From positions 310 through 64,309 of the forward strand of contig NZ_PPTH01000010.1 in the NCBI RefSeq assembly GCF_002954225.1: 64,000 bases of DNA, read 5' to 3'. A program made the translations under genes and the position numbers. The notes below the pieces were generated by a model. It was not told where the DNA came from. It ran no database searches and saw only the letters and a list, made by a program, of their open reading frames with translations. Shown here piece after piece: positions 44,695 to 55,500 of this stretch (within the stretch, counting starts at the first letter, position 1; each line of letters starts with the position of its first letter). This DNA is from Arthrobacter ruber (GTDB lineage: Bacteria; Actinomycetota; Actinomycetes; Actinomycetales; Micrococcaceae).

Positions 44695-45873
44695 GTGACA
44701 CAAGTGGACTACGGTTTTGTCCCAGGAAGGGACCGTTATGCGAAAATCCTCGCAACGGTTTTTAGTCACCGGGGAACTCTAGTTCGCCGCAAGGGATTAG
44801 CAACGGTCCAAGGTTTCGTCAAACATCTCGCGGATCCCGCCAACCGCCCTCAACCTGTGGACGATCTATTAGTCGGTGCCCATGCAACTTCACAGGGCAC
44901 TATCCAGATGAAGATGTTCCCTAAGCAGGTCGGCAATGACGGAAAACTAACTGGCACAACGGACTTCGAAATCTTGTCTCAAGCATTGCAGCTCCCTGAA
45001 AACTCCGTCAAAATCCCTGACTCGGTGATCGATTTCGTCCTCGGAAGCCCAATAACTCACAGCTTCCACTTCAAAGGCTGCAATGTCGGCAAGGACCGAA
45101 CCGACCGAACCCGTAATCCGGAGTCTCGCTTTCCATTCTTGCTGAAAGTTCAAGAGGCCTTGGGCAGTCATGTGCACGTCACCGCACCGAAGCATTTCCA
45201 CGGCCTCACGCCCCATAAATTAGGCAGCTTCGAGTACATGTGCTACGAGTTCGTCGTTCGTATGCCAGCACGGCTGATTGATACGCGTTTTGAAGGCGTC
45301 GATACCCGAGATCATCTGATCGATGAGTTCAAAGCATTGGCATACCAGTTTGTGAACCAAGAGTTAGTACCAGATGATGCATGGGGTGGATGGCTGCCTA
45401 AGAATGTGCGCAAGGAGCGCCGTACGCAGGTTCCAAGTACGCTCGGGGTTAAGTATGGCCGTGTCTCAACCGTGCTCACGCCCCAACAATACCGAATCGA
45501 TACAACCCCGATACAGTTCACGAGGAAGTACCCAAGCGCGGCAGAGATACCGCCAGCAAACGATTGGCAGGCTGCCATACGTGATGGAATTCGAGCCCTC
45601 TACCGATTCAAGGACGAGCACCCATTTCCGGTTTTTGAGCGAGCCGGCTACAAAACCTTTGATGATTTCTGGAATGGCTACCACTGGTCTATCGCTCCAT
45701 CTGGCGACACATTGATTGCGACGGGTCGGCGTTATATATATACGTTGCTTCTGGCAATTCGCGACCAAGACGAGAACTTGATTTTCAATTTCTATCCAGC
45801 ACCAGGTTCCACTCATGCAGCTGTAACGACGGCACTGGTGGAAACGGATGACTCCTACTTCGGGTCGGTGTGA
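44695..45873 (+). CDS. Possible caspase-fold protein, first gene of the large operon
   Basis: About 390 residues. The segment VDDLLVGAHATSQGTIQMKM (His63) and later THSFHFKGCNVGKD (Cys129), followed by FLLKVQEALGSHVHVTAPKH, resemble the His-Gly and Gly-Cys-Asn-Val-Gly strands of DUF4347/CHAT-like caspase-fold proteins; this is my own motif reading. The C-terminal half (about 200-390) is unassigned. GTG at 44695 opens the frame, but the GTG at 44704 has GAGGTGA five bases upstream and is perhaps the real start. Coding is less GC-rich than in the following genes. The DUF6603 gene starts three bases after its stop. If it is a protease, activity could be tied to its four partners. Confidence 0.6.
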   Translation: MTQVDYGFVPGRDRYAKILATVFSHRGTLVRRKGLATVQGFVKHLADPANRPQPVDDLLVGAHATSQGTIQMKMFPKQVGNDGKLTGTTDFEILSQALQLPENSVKIPDSVIDFVLGSPITHSFHFKGCNVGKDRTDRTRNPESRFPFLLKVQEALGSHVHVTAPKHFHGLTPHKLGSFEYMCYEFVVRMPARLIDTRFEGVDTRDHLIDEFKALAYQFVNQELVPDDAWGGWLPKNVRKERRTQVPSTLGVKYGRVSTVLTPQQYRIDTTPIQFTRKYPSAAEIPPANDWQAAIRDGIRALYRFKDEHPFPVFERAGYKTFDDFWNGYHWSIAPSGDTLIATGRRYIYTLLLAIRDQDENLIFNFYPAPGSTHAAVTTALVETDDSYFGSV

Positions 45874-45876
45874 CCT

Positions 45877-48800
45877 ATGACAAACCGCGACGTACTAGTC
45901 CAGCTCGCGGAAGAGTTAGCAAGGGCGGTTGAACCCCTCGCTCTCGCAGCAAGAACACCGGGGGCACTCCGAGATTTGCTTGAGGATCTCGGTTGGGACT
46001 TCGAAACCGTTCCCACGGCCATCGGGAAGCTGCTGGTTCCCGTCGAGCAGCTTTACAACCTTGTGTCCCCTACCGAGGAGATTAGCGCCGCGGACACCCC
46101 AATACTGCTCAACGGAGTCCGCGCAGTTTTTTCTGCTATTGCAGATATCTCAAATGCTCCAGGCCTGCCAGCCGGGTTTGCCGAGGGCTTCCCGGATGAA
46201 CTGGTCGACTATCTCCTCTACGAGTACTTCTTCAGCCATCAGCCGCGATGGGGCCACCTCCTTGCCAGTTTCGGGATTCTTCGCGCGGAGGATATGGACG
46301 CTACCGGTGGACGGCCTGCCTACACAAAGCGCATCATCGCATTTAGCGATTTAGCGCGGCTCACGACTGAGCCACTGGCTGTGTTCCGGGACGCTTATCT
46401 TTGGGGCGACAGCGAATTCCGAGGGGAAATTCTTTTAGACGCTCTACAGGGGATGCTGGAGGCGTGGCAGCTGAATGTTCGCGAGTCAGTCGTCGAGGAC
46501 ATCATGCTTCAACAACTTAACGCTGGAGCACTAACGCCCGAGTCCTCCTACGATACCTGCCTGCAGCTTGCCATCATCGAGAGCGAATCAGACGCCGACT
46601 TCGACGTCGGTGTTGCCCTGTTTATAATGCCCGAGACGGCGGCCGTAAAGCCAGGATTTACCCTCCTGCCTTACAGCTCAACCGGAATCGAAAAGAATGT
46701 CGAGCTCAGTCCCTACCTCATTCTCAGTATTGAGGGAACAGTGGCGCTCGACGGCGGAGTGGGAATCATTATTCGACCCGGGCAGCTCCCCCAACTCCTC
46801 GTTGGATTCGGGACTGGGTTGCCATCGGTCGCGTCGGGGATGTTGAGCATTGCGCTCGTGCTGAGTGATGAGGGCAATCCGAGGGTACTCATCGGCACAC
46901 CCGGTGCCAGCCACTTCGAGGTGGGCGGAACTTCAATACTCGGTGGCACGAGGTTCCATGGCAACGACAGTTTCGAGGTCTTCCTCGAGTTCGCATTGGC
47001 CGGCGCCAAGATCGTGATCAAACCCGGCGACGGAGAGGCCGACGGCTTTCTCGCTCGTCTGCTGCCCGAGGAAGGAATGTCAATCGGCACAAACTTGACA
47101 GTCGGCTTTTCCACTACCCAGGGCATCTATTTTGGCGGTAGTGGCGGCTTGGAGATCTCGATCCCCGCTCACATTCAACTCGGGCCCATCGAGGTCCTCA
47201 ACGCGCTGCTGGCTGTCCGCGCTAAAGACACCATCCTCGCGGTCGACTTGGCCGCCAGCATCAAAGGCGACCTAAACGTACTCACCGCGGTCATCGAGAA
47301 CATTGGCGTGACTGCGATGTTTACTTTCCCTGATAACGGCAAAGGCAACCTCGGTCCGGTCAATCTGGCCATGAAGTTTCGGCCTCCCAACGGCGTAGGC
47401 CTTTCAATTGACGCCGGCGTAGTCAAAGGTGGCGGCTATCTCTACCTCGACATCGAAAAAGGCGAGTATGCCGGGGCCTTGGAGCTCACTGTTGCGAACT
47501 TTCTATCGCTCAAGGCGATCGGGCTCATCAACACGAAACTGCCTGGCGGCCAGCCGGGCTTTTCGATGTTGGCCATCATCACCGCGGAGTTCAATCCTGG
47601 TTTCCAGCTTGGCTTCGGCTTTACACTGCTCGGCGTCGGCGGTCTGCTTGGGCTCAATCGTGGCATGCTCCTAGAGCCGCTGGTTTCAGGCATCCGCACC
47701 GGCGCCATCAACAGCATTCTGTTCCCTATCAATGTCATCGAGAACGCACCGCGTATTATAAGCGACCTGCGTACCATCTTCCCGCCTAAAGAGGGCACAT
47801 TCCTGATCGGGCCGATGGCCAAAATCGGATGGGGCACCCCGACACTCGTTTCGATTTCCCTCGGCGTCATCATCGAAATCCCCGGCAACGCAGTAATTCT
47901 GGGCCGGATTAGGGTTGCGTTGCCAACGGACGAGGCGGCCATCATCGTCCTCCAATCAAGCTTTATCGGCGCGCTGGAGTTCGACAAGCGCCGAATTTGG
48001 TTTTTCGCCTCCCTCTTCGAGTCGCGTCTACTGTTCATCACTCTCGACGGTGAACTCGGGCTCCTGATGGACTACAGCGACAATGCTAACTTCGTGCTGT
48101 CGGTGGGCGGGTTCCACCCCCGGTTCACAGCGCCCCCATTGCCGTTTCCCTCGCCTACCAGAATCGCCCTCTCCTTAATCAACGGTAAGTATGCTCGCGT
48201 CAGAGTGGAACTATACCTCGCAATTACCTCAAACACCGTCCAGACTGGCGCTCAAGCCGAGGCATTCTTTGGCTTCGATGCTCTTAGCGTCGAAGGCTAC
48301 TTCAACTTCGATGCATTGATTCGATTCTCGCCGTTATACCTGATCGTCGAGATCTCGTGCGGCTTCGCAGTCAAGGTTTTCGGTCTCGGCGTCTACGGAA
48401 TCCACCTCCGCGCTGCCCTAGAGGGACCGACGCCGTGGCACATCGCCGGTGCAGCCGAGCTGGAGTTCTTCTTCTTTACGGTCTCCGTCGACGTCGAGGT
48501 GACCTTCGGGGAGCGCCGCACCGACACTCTCCCGCCTCTTCCGTTACTGCCCGCGCTCAAAGCAGAACTCGAAAAGCTCGACTCATGGCGCACCGCACTC
48601 CCCGCCTCGGGCCGACTGCTCGTCTCGCTCCGGAACTTGGGGGACCCTGGCCTGCTTGTCCTACACCCAGTCGGCACCCTCAGGATCAGTCAGCGGTTAG
48701 TTCCACTTAGCATCCCCCTTGACAAGGTTGGAAACCAGACGCTGTCAGACATTTACCGTGCTGCGGTGACGGTGGACGCGGGCCTGCTGGCCGTCCGCCA

Positions 48801-49299
48801 GCCGGTGCAGGATCAGTTCGCCAAAGCGCAGTACGTAGAGATGGATGACGCCGCTAAGCTCTCCGCGCCCGCCTTCGAGATGCTACAAAGCGGCGTCGAG
48901 CTTTCTGCCGGTGCAGCGTGGGCCACCGGACCATCAGCTCAACGGATCGTCCGCTACGAAACAATTATCGTTGATACTCAGGTCGAACGCACCCCAATTA
49001 GGTACTTTCAATTTTGGCCCGGCCTCTTCGCCCATTTCATTAAGGGCGGAGCCATCGCCAAGGCCGAGCTGTCCCAAGCCAAAGAGGAAAAGCTCAAGCC
49101 ATTCACTGCCAGAATCAATGTACAACCGGACGGGTACGTCGTAGCCAACACCGCGGATAACACGGCACTGTCCGGTGCTGCCCTTTTTACCAGCCATACC
49201 GAGGCGACCACCTACCTCGCCTCGGTCCTCCGTGAAAACCCATCACTGGGCGAGGCAATCCATGTCATCCCGAGCGCGGAGGTGAATGTCGCAGCATGA
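45877..49299 (+). CDS. DUF6603-like large beta-rich protein
   Basis: A 1140-residue protein. The first about 200 residues are helical (ARTPGALRDLLEDLGWDFE). From about 230 to 910 it is a long series of amphipathic beta strands with Gly turns (TVALDGGVGIIIRPGQLPQL, GIYFGGSGGLEISIPAHIQL, FNPGFQLGFGFTLLGVGGLL), the pattern of DUF6603 proteins. The C-terminal 200 residues are mixed. No signal peptide or single membrane helix is evident. The strand pattern could form an extended groove or barrel. The family has no known function to my knowledge. It sits between the caspase-like gene (3-base gap) and the 1096-residue gene (ATGA overlap). Confidence 0.75.
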   Translation: MTNRDVLVQLAEELARAVEPLALAARTPGALRDLLEDLGWDFETVPTAIGKLLVPVEQLYNLVSPTEEISAADTPILLNGVRAVFSAIADISNAPGLPAGFAEGFPDELVDYLLYEYFFSHQPRWGHLLASFGILRAEDMDATGGRPAYTKRIIAFSDLARLTTEPLAVFRDAYLWGDSEFRGEILLDALQGMLEAWQLNVRESVVEDIMLQQLNAGALTPESSYDTCLQLAIIESESDADFDVGVALFIMPETAAVKPGFTLLPYSSTGIEKNVELSPYLILSIEGTVALDGGVGIIIRPGQLPQLLVGFGTGLPSVASGMLSIALVLSDEGNPRVLIGTPGASHFEVGGTSILGGTRFHGNDSFEVFLEFALAGAKIVIKPGDGEADGFLARLLPEEGMSIGTNLTVGFSTTQGIYFGGSGGLEISIPAHIQLGPIEVLNALLAVRAKDTILAVDLAASIKGDLNVLTAVIENIGVTAMFTFPDNGKGNLGPVNLAMKFRPPNGVGLSIDAGVVKGGGYLYLDIEKGEYAGALELTVANFLSLKAIGLINTKLPGGQPGFSMLAIITAEFNPGFQLGFGFTLLGVGGLLGLNRGMLLEPLVSGIRTGAINSILFPINVIENAPRIISDLRTIFPPKEGTFLIGPMAKIGWGTPTLVSISLGVIIEIPGNAVILGRIRVALPTDEAAIIVLQSSFIGALEFDKRRIWFFASLFESRLLFITLDGELGLLMDYSDNANFVLSVGGFHPRFTAPPLPFPSPTRIALSLINGKYARVRVELYLAITSNTVQTGAQAEAFFGFDALSVEGYFNFDALIRFSPLYLIVEISCGFAVKVFGLGVYGIHLRAALEGPTPWHIAGAAELEFFFFTVSVDVEVTFGERRTDTLPPLPLLPALKAELEKLDSWRTALPASGRLLVSLRNLGDPGLLVLHPVGTLRISQRLVPLSIPLDKVGNQTLSDIYRAAVTVDAGLLAVRQPVQDQFAKAQYVEMDDAAKLSAPAFEMLQSGVELSAGAAWATGPSAQRIVRYETIIVDTQVERTPIRYFQFWPGLFAHFIKGGAIAKAELSQAKEEKLKPFTARINVQPDGYVVANTADNTALSGAALFTSHTEATTYLASVLRENPSLGEAIHVIPSAEVNVAA

Positions 49300-52200
49300 G
49301 CGAACAACCCATTGGAACCTACTCCTTCCTCTCCTGGGCCCGCCAAGGCCTTGGGGCAAGGTTGCTGCAGCAGGACCAGGACACAACCCCTGGCCTCCGG
49401 GCTTCCATCACAGTTCCGCTGCGCATCACCGCCGATCGAATCGGCGGCGGCCAAGACTCGCTGGGAATCCCCAAGTCCGTGGAGATATACGGCCCGGGCG
49501 ACATCACCGGCATCCAGCCGACCAATATCTTCCGCACCGAGCCCCGACACTGGACAACCGATTTTGAAGCGAACTACCTGCCCTTTGTGGAGTTCTACGA
49601 AGAAGACTTTTGCTGGCGCTACACCCCAGCCGGAGCCTCACCGGACGGACGCCGGATACGCCCATGGCTTGCCCTCGTGGTACTCGAAGAGCACGAATTT
49701 ACCGATGCCGGTACCGTCACAGGCGCTTCGCTGCCTGCCATCGACGTCATTGACCCGGCCACCTCCTTCCCACGGTTTGAGGAACACTGGGCGTGGGCCC
49801 ACGTCCATGTCAACAGTGCTCTTGAAGGCGAACCGGACAACGCCGAAGGCAACGCGGCCCGCTTCTCCACCGCACTTGCCGCTGACCGCGACGTGGCCTA
49901 CTCAAGGCTGCTCTGCCCGCGCGCCCTCAAAACCAATACGGCGTACCACGCCTTCGTAATTCCTTCCTACGAATCGGGTCGCCTGGCCGGTCTCGCGAAA
50001 GACCCGACGGGCGCGGCGTTCCCTACCCAGGGAGCGTGGGTCCCCGCTCGGGCCGACACCGAACCAAACCGGTTCCCTGTTTATCACCGCTGGTACTTCC
50101 GCACCGGCGCCGTGGGCGATTTCGAATACCTCGTCCGGCTTCTCAAGCCGAGGACCGTAGACCCGCAGGTCGGGCGGCGGCCCTTAGACGTCCAAGTACC
50201 AGGCGCCAACCTCCCTGCCATCAAGAACCTCGGGGGCATCCTGCGGCTCGGCGGTGCACTCCGAGCTCCGCTGACGACCTTTAGCGAGGAGGACCTAGCC
50301 GAGTACGAGAAATTTGAGGCGTGGGCTGAGCCGTACCCCCACCCTTTCCAAGAAAAGTTGGCCGCACTGGTAAACCTCGCCTCCGATTACACCGTGAAAA
50401 GTCCAGGTACCGCCAATGCCGACACCAACATCGAGGGTGTCACCGACGATGAGGATCCGCTCATCGTGCCCCCGCTTTATGGGCGTTGGCACGCGCAAAG
50501 GTCGCGGCTGGTAGAAGCTGATGCCGATCCTGACCATGAGCGATGGGTGCACGAGTTAAACCTTGACCCCAGACACCGCGTCGCCGCGGGGCTCGGTACG
50601 GGTGTGGTTCAGCGCAAGCAGGAAGACCTTATGGAGGCCGCATGGCAGCAAGTAGGCAACGTGCTGGAGGGCAACGCCAAAATCCGCTTTGGTCAGATGG
50701 CCCTCCTCACCTCACTGGTTTGGCACCGGCGAGACCTTAAAACCTTGTGGCAGAAGGACGCAGAACGTCTCCTGGCACTGACAGCGCCGGTCCAGCGGCG
50801 TGTCCTTGCCTCAGGACTGACCCTCGCTCACCGAGTTAGGCAGAGTACGGTTCCGCCAGCCATTGTTAGCACCACAATGCGCCAAGTGATGCGCCCCCGG
50901 GGCCGAGTGTCCAGGCTCCTCGGTTTCATTCCGGGGCGCGGATTGGGCAACCTCATCACCCGTATCAATGCTGGCGAGGTCAGCGCCGCACCGCCGAAGG
51001 TAATCGCTCCAGGATTGCCGACTGGCCCGGGACTGGCCGACCAGCTCGTGCCGGAATATGAAAAACTGCCCTCCGTTGTTGTAGAACTGATCCGACGGGT
51101 GCGCCGGTGGCGTCTCTGGCTGCTCGTCATCGTGATCCTGCTGATACTCTTCGTTCCCGCCATCGGTATCCTGCTAGCGATCGCCTTGTTCGCGGTGGCG
51201 GTTGCGTTATGGCCCTGGATCAGGGCACACCTGCACAACAACATCACCGCAGAGATGCTCGACCCAGAAACTCGGACGCCCCGCGCCGTCGACGAGCTCC
51301 CCGGCAACTCTGGATTTTCCACCGTTCCACCAAACCAGGCACCCCCAACGCCTATCGAAGGCAAAGACAGCCCGGATGCAGGGCGGTTCAAGGACTCCCT
51401 GCGCAGGCTCTATGCTGTGGACCTGGCCGAGCGCAGCATCGTCCGCCCGCCGCGGGACCCGCTGGACCTGCCGACTATCGCGGCCGCAGCAGTGGAGGGA
51501 TTGGATCCGCGGCGCACCGTCCCGGCGCGCATTCTCGGAAGCATTCAGATCCCCGGCCGCATCGCCGACCAACTCGTCGAGGACTTCGGCGAGGTCATGG
51601 TCTACCCCGAGATTGACACTCCTATGTACGAGCCGCTCAAGGACTGGTCCAGCGAGTTCTTCCTGCCCAATATTCAACTCCTCAGGAACAATTCGATCAC
51701 CCTGCTGGAGACTAATCAAAAGTTTATCGAAGCCTACATGGTGGGCCTAAACCACGAGTTCGCGCGAGAGCTGCTCTGGCGCGAATACCCTACCGACCAG
51801 CGCGGCAGCTACTTCCGCCAATTTTGGGATATCACCGACTACCTCGCCCAACCGGGCCTTGATCCCGCCGCCCTCCGTGAGCGGCTACACGATATTCCAG
51901 AGCTGCACCACTGGGCAACCGCCTCCGGACTTGGCACCCATGACTACCGCAAGGCTCAAGGCGACAAGGAGGAAGAGGTCGTTCTCACAATCCGTGGCGA
52001 CCTGCTCAAGAAATACCCCACTGCGGTCATCTACGCACACAAAGCAGAGTGGGAGCCGAAGTCCGACGGCACACCAGATAAGACTAAGCCCCGAAACCTC
52101 GCTGACCTCCCCCCTGGTATCCCCCCGCGCACCCTCGTCAGAACTCCTCTCTACGAGGCGAAGGTCGACCCCGACATCTATTTCTTCGGTTTCGACCTCA

Positions 52201-52586
52201 CCGCCGAGAGCGCACGGGGCGGATCCAACGGTGACGGCCTGGATGACCCGGGGTGGTTCTTTGTCATCAAGGAGCGGCCTGGTGAGCCCCGGTTCGGCCT
52301 CGACGTCCCTCAGGAAAACCCCTCCCCGACCATCAGCACCTGGAACGAACTCTCATGGAGCCATGTGGCGGCCGTCCACACCCCGGGAGAGTTCCTACGT
52401 CTGGGAGAACGCAGCCTGACCCTCACCGCACCCCCAGCCAACGACGAGGCGAGGCCCCAATACGAAGAGGACAAGGTGTATAAGTGGCGCACCGATACTC
52501 AGGCGGCCGAACTGGCCTATATCCTCTACCAAGTCCCGGCCCTGATTGCCGTGCACGCGGTCGAGATGCTCGAGAGCGAGGCGTAA
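49296..52586 (+). CDS. Large protein of unknown family with a central membrane hairpin
   Basis: A 1096-residue protein that I cannot assign. The N-terminal half reads like a soluble enzyme or structural protein (FVEFYEEDFCWRYTPAG, RIRPWLALVVLEEHEF, FPRFEEHWAWAHVHVN). Around residues 605-640 is a strong hydrophobic stretch, WLLVIVILLILFVPAIGILL, then IALFAVAVALWPWI, that can span the membrane once or twice and is preceded by Arg-rich sequence (RRVRRWR). The C-terminal part contains VGLNHEFARELLWREYPTD and DPGWFFVIKERPGEPRFGLD. It overlaps the DUF6603 gene by four bases and precedes the 1828-residue gene by three. Confidence 0.8.
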   Translation: MSEQPIGTYSFLSWARQGLGARLLQQDQDTTPGLRASITVPLRITADRIGGGQDSLGIPKSVEIYGPGDITGIQPTNIFRTEPRHWTTDFEANYLPFVEFYEEDFCWRYTPAGASPDGRRIRPWLALVVLEEHEFTDAGTVTGASLPAIDVIDPATSFPRFEEHWAWAHVHVNSALEGEPDNAEGNAARFSTALAADRDVAYSRLLCPRALKTNTAYHAFVIPSYESGRLAGLAKDPTGAAFPTQGAWVPARADTEPNRFPVYHRWYFRTGAVGDFEYLVRLLKPRTVDPQVGRRPLDVQVPGANLPAIKNLGGILRLGGALRAPLTTFSEEDLAEYEKFEAWAEPYPHPFQEKLAALVNLASDYTVKSPGTANADTNIEGVTDDEDPLIVPPLYGRWHAQRSRLVEADADPDHERWVHELNLDPRHRVAAGLGTGVVQRKQEDLMEAAWQQVGNVLEGNAKIRFGQMALLTSLVWHRRDLKTLWQKDAERLLALTAPVQRRVLASGLTLAHRVRQSTVPPAIVSTTMRQVMRPRGRVSRLLGFIPGRGLGNLITRINAGEVSAAPPKVIAPGLPTGPGLADQLVPEYEKLPSVVVELIRRVRRWRLWLLVIVILLILFVPAIGILLAIALFAVAVALWPWIRAHLHNNITAEMLDPETRTPRAVDELPGNSGFSTVPPNQAPPTPIEGKDSPDAGRFKDSLRRLYAVDLAERSIVRPPRDPLDLPTIAAAAVEGLDPRRTVPARILGSIQIPGRIADQLVEDFGEVMVYPEIDTPMYEPLKDWSSEFFLPNIQLLRNNSITLLETNQKFIEAYMVGLNHEFARELLWREYPTDQRGSYFRQFWDITDYLAQPGLDPAALRERLHDIPELHHWATASGLGTHDYRKAQGDKEEEVVLTIRGDLLKKYPTAVIYAHKAEWEPKSDGTPDKTKPRNLADLPPGIPPRTLVRTPLYEAKVDPDIYFFGFDLTAESARGGSNGDGLDDPGWFFVIKERPGEPRFGLDVPQENPSPTISTWNELSWSHVAAVHTPGEFLRLGERSLTLTAPPANDEARPQYEEDKVYKWRTDTQAAELAYILYQVPALIAVHAVEMLESEA

Positions 52587-52589
52587 TCC

Positions 52590-55500
52590 ATGACCGACTT
52601 CAATGAGCTCCGCAGCCGACTGGCCGAAGAGCGACGCCGCCAAGAAGAACTGCGTCAAGAGGCGCTACTGGCGGGCGAAGCTGTCGGCCGACTGGAGCGC
52701 CTCCTAAGGGGTGCCAGACGCGGCGAGAACCCCCGTGTTCCGGGAGAGAGCGACCCGCTGGATCTAAAACACGCAGCAAGCCTCGAACGTCTGGCCCGTG
52801 CACGGGGGGAACTGGCTGCAGGAAGGAACCGTGTTACCGAGCTGGCCGCGGAGCTCGCGTCATTCACCGACCCGGTAAAGGGCATAGGCAGGCTGGCCGA
52901 CGTCCATCCGATCCTCCTGCTTCCACTACGCCTTGAAACCCGCTTCAAGCCTGGCAATCAGGGGCAAGCCCAGCTGTGGGTGCGCGTCTACCCCGATGTC
53001 TGCCTTGCCGACGGCTTCGAGGAAACACTCACCGAGAATGAAGTCGACAGCGGGCGAGCCTTTTGGGCCGCGATATGGCGGGCGGACGGGGACGACTCAT
53101 TGGAACGGGCAGCGTGGCGTAACTTGGTTGCTGCCTGTGGTGCAGGTCGGGCGGGATGGGTGGTCCGAACCTTTGTGCCTGCCAATCCTAGTGACAAGCC
53201 CACGCGTGAAGATGCCGGAGAAATCCTGCTTGTGGCCACGGGGCCTACAGCGCAGTCCTCCGCTGCGGCCAGCTTTTGGGAAGCAGTATGGCGCGCCGGT
53301 GGGGACCCAGTTGCGGAGGAGCAGGCCAGAACCGAACTGGAATTAGCGGTGGGAGCCGAGCTGGCGGAGGATATTCTCCTGCACCATCGGCCCCTGGGCC
53401 TGTTAGACGAGCCGGTCCCGCCACAAACGCGGTTCGACGCGGTGGTACGAGTGGCGGTCCTTCAGGTGCCCAGCCTTGATGATCTTGAGGTTCGCCGGAC
53501 GTCGTGGTCGAGCGCTCCGCGTATCGATCTGCTGCCGGAGCGATTCGTGCTGCTCGGCTACGAAGGAGGGGACGCTGCCCCGCGGGTCGAGCTCAGTCAG
53601 CCTGTAATCACGCCCCTGGTAGCAGGGCCGGATCCGAATGCGGTGTCGGATGAGCAACTAAAGCCGGAGGGCGATGCCCTGCACATCCCCGATGATTTGG
53701 CTTGGATGTTCAGCTTCGAGCGTGCCATTGAGGTGGGCATGGCATTCCGCTTCGACCTGACCGAGAGTCAGGCGCAAGTCGGCTTCCAGCGGCTGCTGGT
53801 CCTCGGCGTCCGCCTCGCCGACACCGCCCACGAGGGCCGAGAGTCTTTTGAACGGTTGCTGGAACACCATCTCTATAGCCAGCCAGGACTGGAGCTCATC
53901 CGTCAAGGAACCCCGACCAATAACACCACCCAGAGCGGGTCTGGCTACGCCTGGAAGGATGACCCCGACGCCACCTTCGAGGCGTTCTTCAAGCAGGCAC
54001 CCGGTTTCACACCCGAGGAGGACTCGCTGCTGCGCTCCGACGGCCAGCGCCTCGCCGAGGGACTGGGACTCTCGGACAACCTGCTCGCGCGAATCCCCGG
54101 CGCCCAGATGCATGACCGTAGCGAGGCACACGCGATGCAGATCGCCCTGTGGCCCGCCACACTCGGGTACCTGATGGATTCGATGCTGGCCCCCGTCTTC
54201 TCCGACGACGTGGTCAGGGACACGCGCGCCTTCTTCACCCGCCATGTCAGCGGTCGTGGCCCGTTGCCGGCGCTGCGGATCGGTAAGCAACCCTACGGAA
54301 TACAACCGGTGTCTGCCTTCAGCCGGCTCAGTTGGTTCACCTCTCGCCAGCGTAACGGCGGTTTCGGCTACCCTGCGGGGCTCTACGAGGTCCTGCGGGG
54401 TGTGGAGGAGGACTGGCGGCCGCTGGTGGATCATGTGAGCCGGGTCGGCAAGAAAAGCGGTGACCCACACCAGATTCTGCTCGATGTGCTCGGGTTACAC
54501 CCGACCTCGGCGGAGTACTATCCGCTCAGCGCCGACAGCCTGGATCATAAGGTGCACGAACTGTCGTTCGTCAACCATCCGGCGGCGCTTCAGCTACTGG
54601 ACCTGTTCCCCGCCGAGCTTCCCTTGGCATTGCTTCGCCGCTTCGGTTACACAGGCATCCAAATTCCCGATTTGCTCACCAAGATCTACCGGGCGCGCCA
54701 AACCCCACTCGATGGGCCGCTCATCGATGATGTCCCCCTTTCCGAGGCCGACCCAATTCGCGGCTATGCCGGTGGAGACAACTACATCCGATGGCTCATC
54801 GACGCCGCAGGCACCAGTCTGCGCGCAGTGCAACAGGAGGACGGTTTCGACAACGGAAAACGGCCCGATGCCCTCCTCTACCTGCTCCTCAGGCATGCGG
54901 TGCAATTAGGCTTTTACCAGACGGCCAACTCACTGATACTCAAAGCCGGATTACCGCACAATCCTGCGGCGCTGCGCCAGGAGCCACCCTTTATCCATGT
55001 TAAAGGTAGCCGTGAGAGCGAAAGCCGGTATGCCGTACTGTTCCGTCAGGAGGCGGACGTCACCGGCGATCCAGAGCTGACGATCGGGGACTACATCGCT
55101 CAACAGATCACTGCAATGGAGGGTCCCCTGCCCGAGCACATCGCCGCTTTGGAGTACCTTAGCAATCTGCCGACGGCCCGGCTTGAGCGGCTGTTCGCCG
55201 AGCACATTGACACAGTTAGCTACCGGTTCGACGCTTGGAAGACCGGTCTCCTCTCATGGGGTCTGGAGCAGATCCGGTCCATCCCGGACGAACGTGCCAC
55301 CACTCCTGACCCGGTCCCCGCCACCGAGAAAGCAAGCCGCGGACTCTACCTCGGGGCCTACGGATGGGTAGAGTCGCTTCAGCCCGAGGGCAAAACCCTC
55401 ACGCCGGTCGCACTGCCGGAGGACGTCGCGAAGTCGGTCAACAACGGCGACTCCCGGCCACTAATGGAGGACTCCACAAGCCTTGGTCTCATACATGCAC

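Noticed and set aside
53658-54470. Minus-strand open frame of 270 codons
   Set aside because: It lies antisense within the 1828-residue gene and has no motif or start signal.
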